Origin: Bacillota bacterium
Lineage (GTDB): Bacteria; Vulcanimicrobiota; JAMDEM01
DNA: 13,902 nt
NCBI GenBank assembly: GCA_023486985.1
Contig: JAMDEM010000004.1
Span: 1 to 13,902, forward strand
Reading direction: 5' to 3'
Every line of letters starts with the position of its first letter. Position 1 is the stretch's first letter. Both the position numbers and the translations under genes were made by a program. Of the stretch, positions 12,796 to 13,902 are shown piece after piece. Below the pieces are notes generated by a model. The model was given only the letters and a program-made list of their open reading frames with translations. It had not been told where the DNA came from and made no database searches.

Positions 12796-13902
12796 GTGAG
12801 TATAAAAAGTCCTGGAGCAGAAAGGGAAGTAGAAGAGAAATTTTCCGCCCTTCTTACCAATGTTAACGCAATCAGAAATGTAGCAAGTGCCGTTGAGGGT
12901 ACCCTTGGACCAAAAGGGCTTGACACAATGCTTGTTGACAGGTTTGGAGAAGTGGTTGTTACAAACGCCGGGGTTACCATCCTTGACTGCATTGATGCCT
13001 CCCATCCGGCTGCAAGGATGTTGATAAACATCGCCCGGGCACAGCATGAGGAGATAGGCGACGGGACAACCACAGCAACTATTATGTCCGGCACCCTTGT
13101 AAGTGAAGCCCTGAACTATGTTTTAAGAGGCGTGCCTGTTTCAAGAATAATAGAAGGCATGAAAAGAGCGGTTGCTTTTGCCATGGAAGAGATAAAGTCC
13201 CAGTCAGTGCCCGTTAAAGGAAGCAAAGACAAAGCTGTTACCAGCGTTGCTCTTGTGGCTGGAAGGGGGCATAAAGACATTGCCGATCTTATTGCAGAAG
13301 CTTCTGCAATTTTAGGAGAAAAGCGCCTTCTTGACCCTGATTTCAGGTTCAGTGACGCAATTGTAACCAAAGAAGGCGTATCCAGTAAAGTAATAAACGG
13401 CGTTGTTGTAAGTAAAAATCGTCTTAATCAGGAAATGCCGAAAGTTCTTGAAAATGTTAAGGTCCTTGCTTTTGACGATTCTTTTGAGCCGGAAAGAATA
13501 GAGGAAGAAGCACTAGCCACCGAATCCGGCTTTAACCGGTACAGGGAAATGAGGGCTGAATTTATTGAAAATATCAAAAAAATTATAAATAGCGGCGTTA
13601 AACTTATTCTTGTTGACAGGGGGGTTGACGAAGAAGCGGAAGAAATTTTGACCGAATCAGGCGTTTTGGTTCTTTCAAGGCTTTCCTCAAGAGAATTAAG
13701 GCGTGCGGCGGAACACACGGGCGCAAGGGCTTTGAAAAAGTCAGCCCTTAAAAAGACCGGCGAAGATTTTGAAAGATTCTTTGGTTATGCATCCGTCGTT
13801 GAGAACATTGAAAAACTGGAAATAACTTTAATTACCGGCGGCAAAGGCAGGCCCCTTGCCACTTTTCTTGTTGGAGCGGCAACCGGGGAGGTTGCGGCAG
13901 AA
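12796..13902 (+). CDS. Archaeal-type (group II/III) chaperonin, thermosome/TCP-1 family, 3' end outside window
   Basis: GTG at 12796 follows GGGAG (12784-12788) with seven bases between; 369 codons are visible and the frame runs off the right edge. Family members are about 520-550 residues. Chaperonins form double rings that fold proteins with ATP; groups II and III have a built-in lid and need no GroES. Group II-type signatures: TLGPKGLDTMLVD (36-48), TILDCIDASHPAARML (61-76), IGDGTTTATIM (87-97) and an apical domain with a helical protrusion (FNRYREMRAEFIENI) before VKLILVDRGVDEEAEEIL. It is unlike GroEL, which has TLGPKGRNV. Odd: the N-D-G motif is NAG, with Ala58 where GroEL has catalytic Asp52; the P-loop-like Asp89 is kept. 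The second catalytic Asp lies beyond the window. Placement after hrcA fits bacterial group III chaperonins, which occur in heat-shock operons. Confidence 0.92.
   Translation, partial: MSIKSPGAEREVEEKFSALLTNVNAIRNVASAVEGTLGPKGLDTMLVDRFGEVVVTNAGVTILDCIDASHPAARMLINIARAQHEEIGDGTTTATIMSGTLVSEALNYVLRGVPVSRIIEGMKRAVAFAMEEIKSQSVPVKGSKDKAVTSVALVAGRGHKDIADLIAEASAILGEKRLLDPDFRFSDAIVTKEGVSSKVINGVVVSKNRLNQEMPKVLENVKVLAFDDSFEPERIEEEALATESGFNRYREMRAEFIENIKKIINSGVKLILVDRGVDEEAEEILTESGVLVLSRLSSRELRRAAEHTGARALKKSALKKTGEDFERFFGYASVVENIEKLEITLITGGKGRPLATFLVGAATGEVAAE

Noticed and set aside
12691..13718. Several minus-strand open frames opposite the chaperonin
   Set aside because: They are shadows of the clear chaperonin frame, overlap one another and show no protein-family motifs.
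1..13902. CRISPR array, tRNA or rRNA genes
   Set aside because: No regularly spaced short repeats, cloverleaf sequences or rRNA-like blocks were seen; the repeats are Rhs cores and palindromes.

Overview
The window comes from a bacterium of moderate to low GC. The right part carries hrcA followed by an archaeal-type (group II/III) chaperonin, and the middle carries a type IV pilus / type II secretion-like cluster. Bacterial group III chaperonins beside heat-shock genes are known mainly from Bacillota such as Carboxydothermus and from a few other lineages. I would not assign a phylum from this alone.

Left third (1-6149), an Rhs polymorphic-toxin locus: a 5'-truncated Rhs gene enters from the left edge and ends in its own C-terminal tip. 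An AT-rich multi-membrane NHL-repeat gene, a decayed WG-repeat fragment and a small multi-membrane gene follow. Then comes a second, start-less copy of the Rhs core with a different tip that is frameshifted at a run of seven Gs, and a membrane gene related to the earlier one. A third, tipless core fragment closes the array. A ~124-bp direct repeat, which keeps the coding 3' end of a lost gene, follows each of the two related membrane genes. This is the layout of an Rhs gene with displaced ('orphan') tip cassettes and candidate immunity genes. The core copies are mosaic, which points to recombination between them.

Middle (6150-11318): after a remnant of an IS481-like transposase end comes a PilC/GspF inner-membrane platform protein (minus), a divergent membrane-anchored YVTN-type beta-propeller protein (plus), then on the minus strand a PilX-like protein and two minor prepilins (PilW/GspJ-like and PilV/GspI-like). 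The three pilin-like genes form a tight operon read leftwards from about 11404. The propeller gene sits inside the cluster on the opposite strand.

Right (11319-13902): a 318-bp intergenic region separates the leftward pilin operon from rightward hrcA. It holds a perfect 20-bp inverted repeat (11430-11449 / 11637-11656). The right arm overlaps the hrcA start codon and the left arm overlaps the pilin-operon promoter; a hairpin and a TTGACA promoter lie between. This resembles an invertible promoter segment and is the most unusual structure here. HrcA is followed, after two intergenic repeat elements, by a chaperonin running off the right edge; its otherwise invariant Asp in the nucleotide-binding N-D-G motif is Ala. 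No rRNA, tRNA or CRISPR array was seen.
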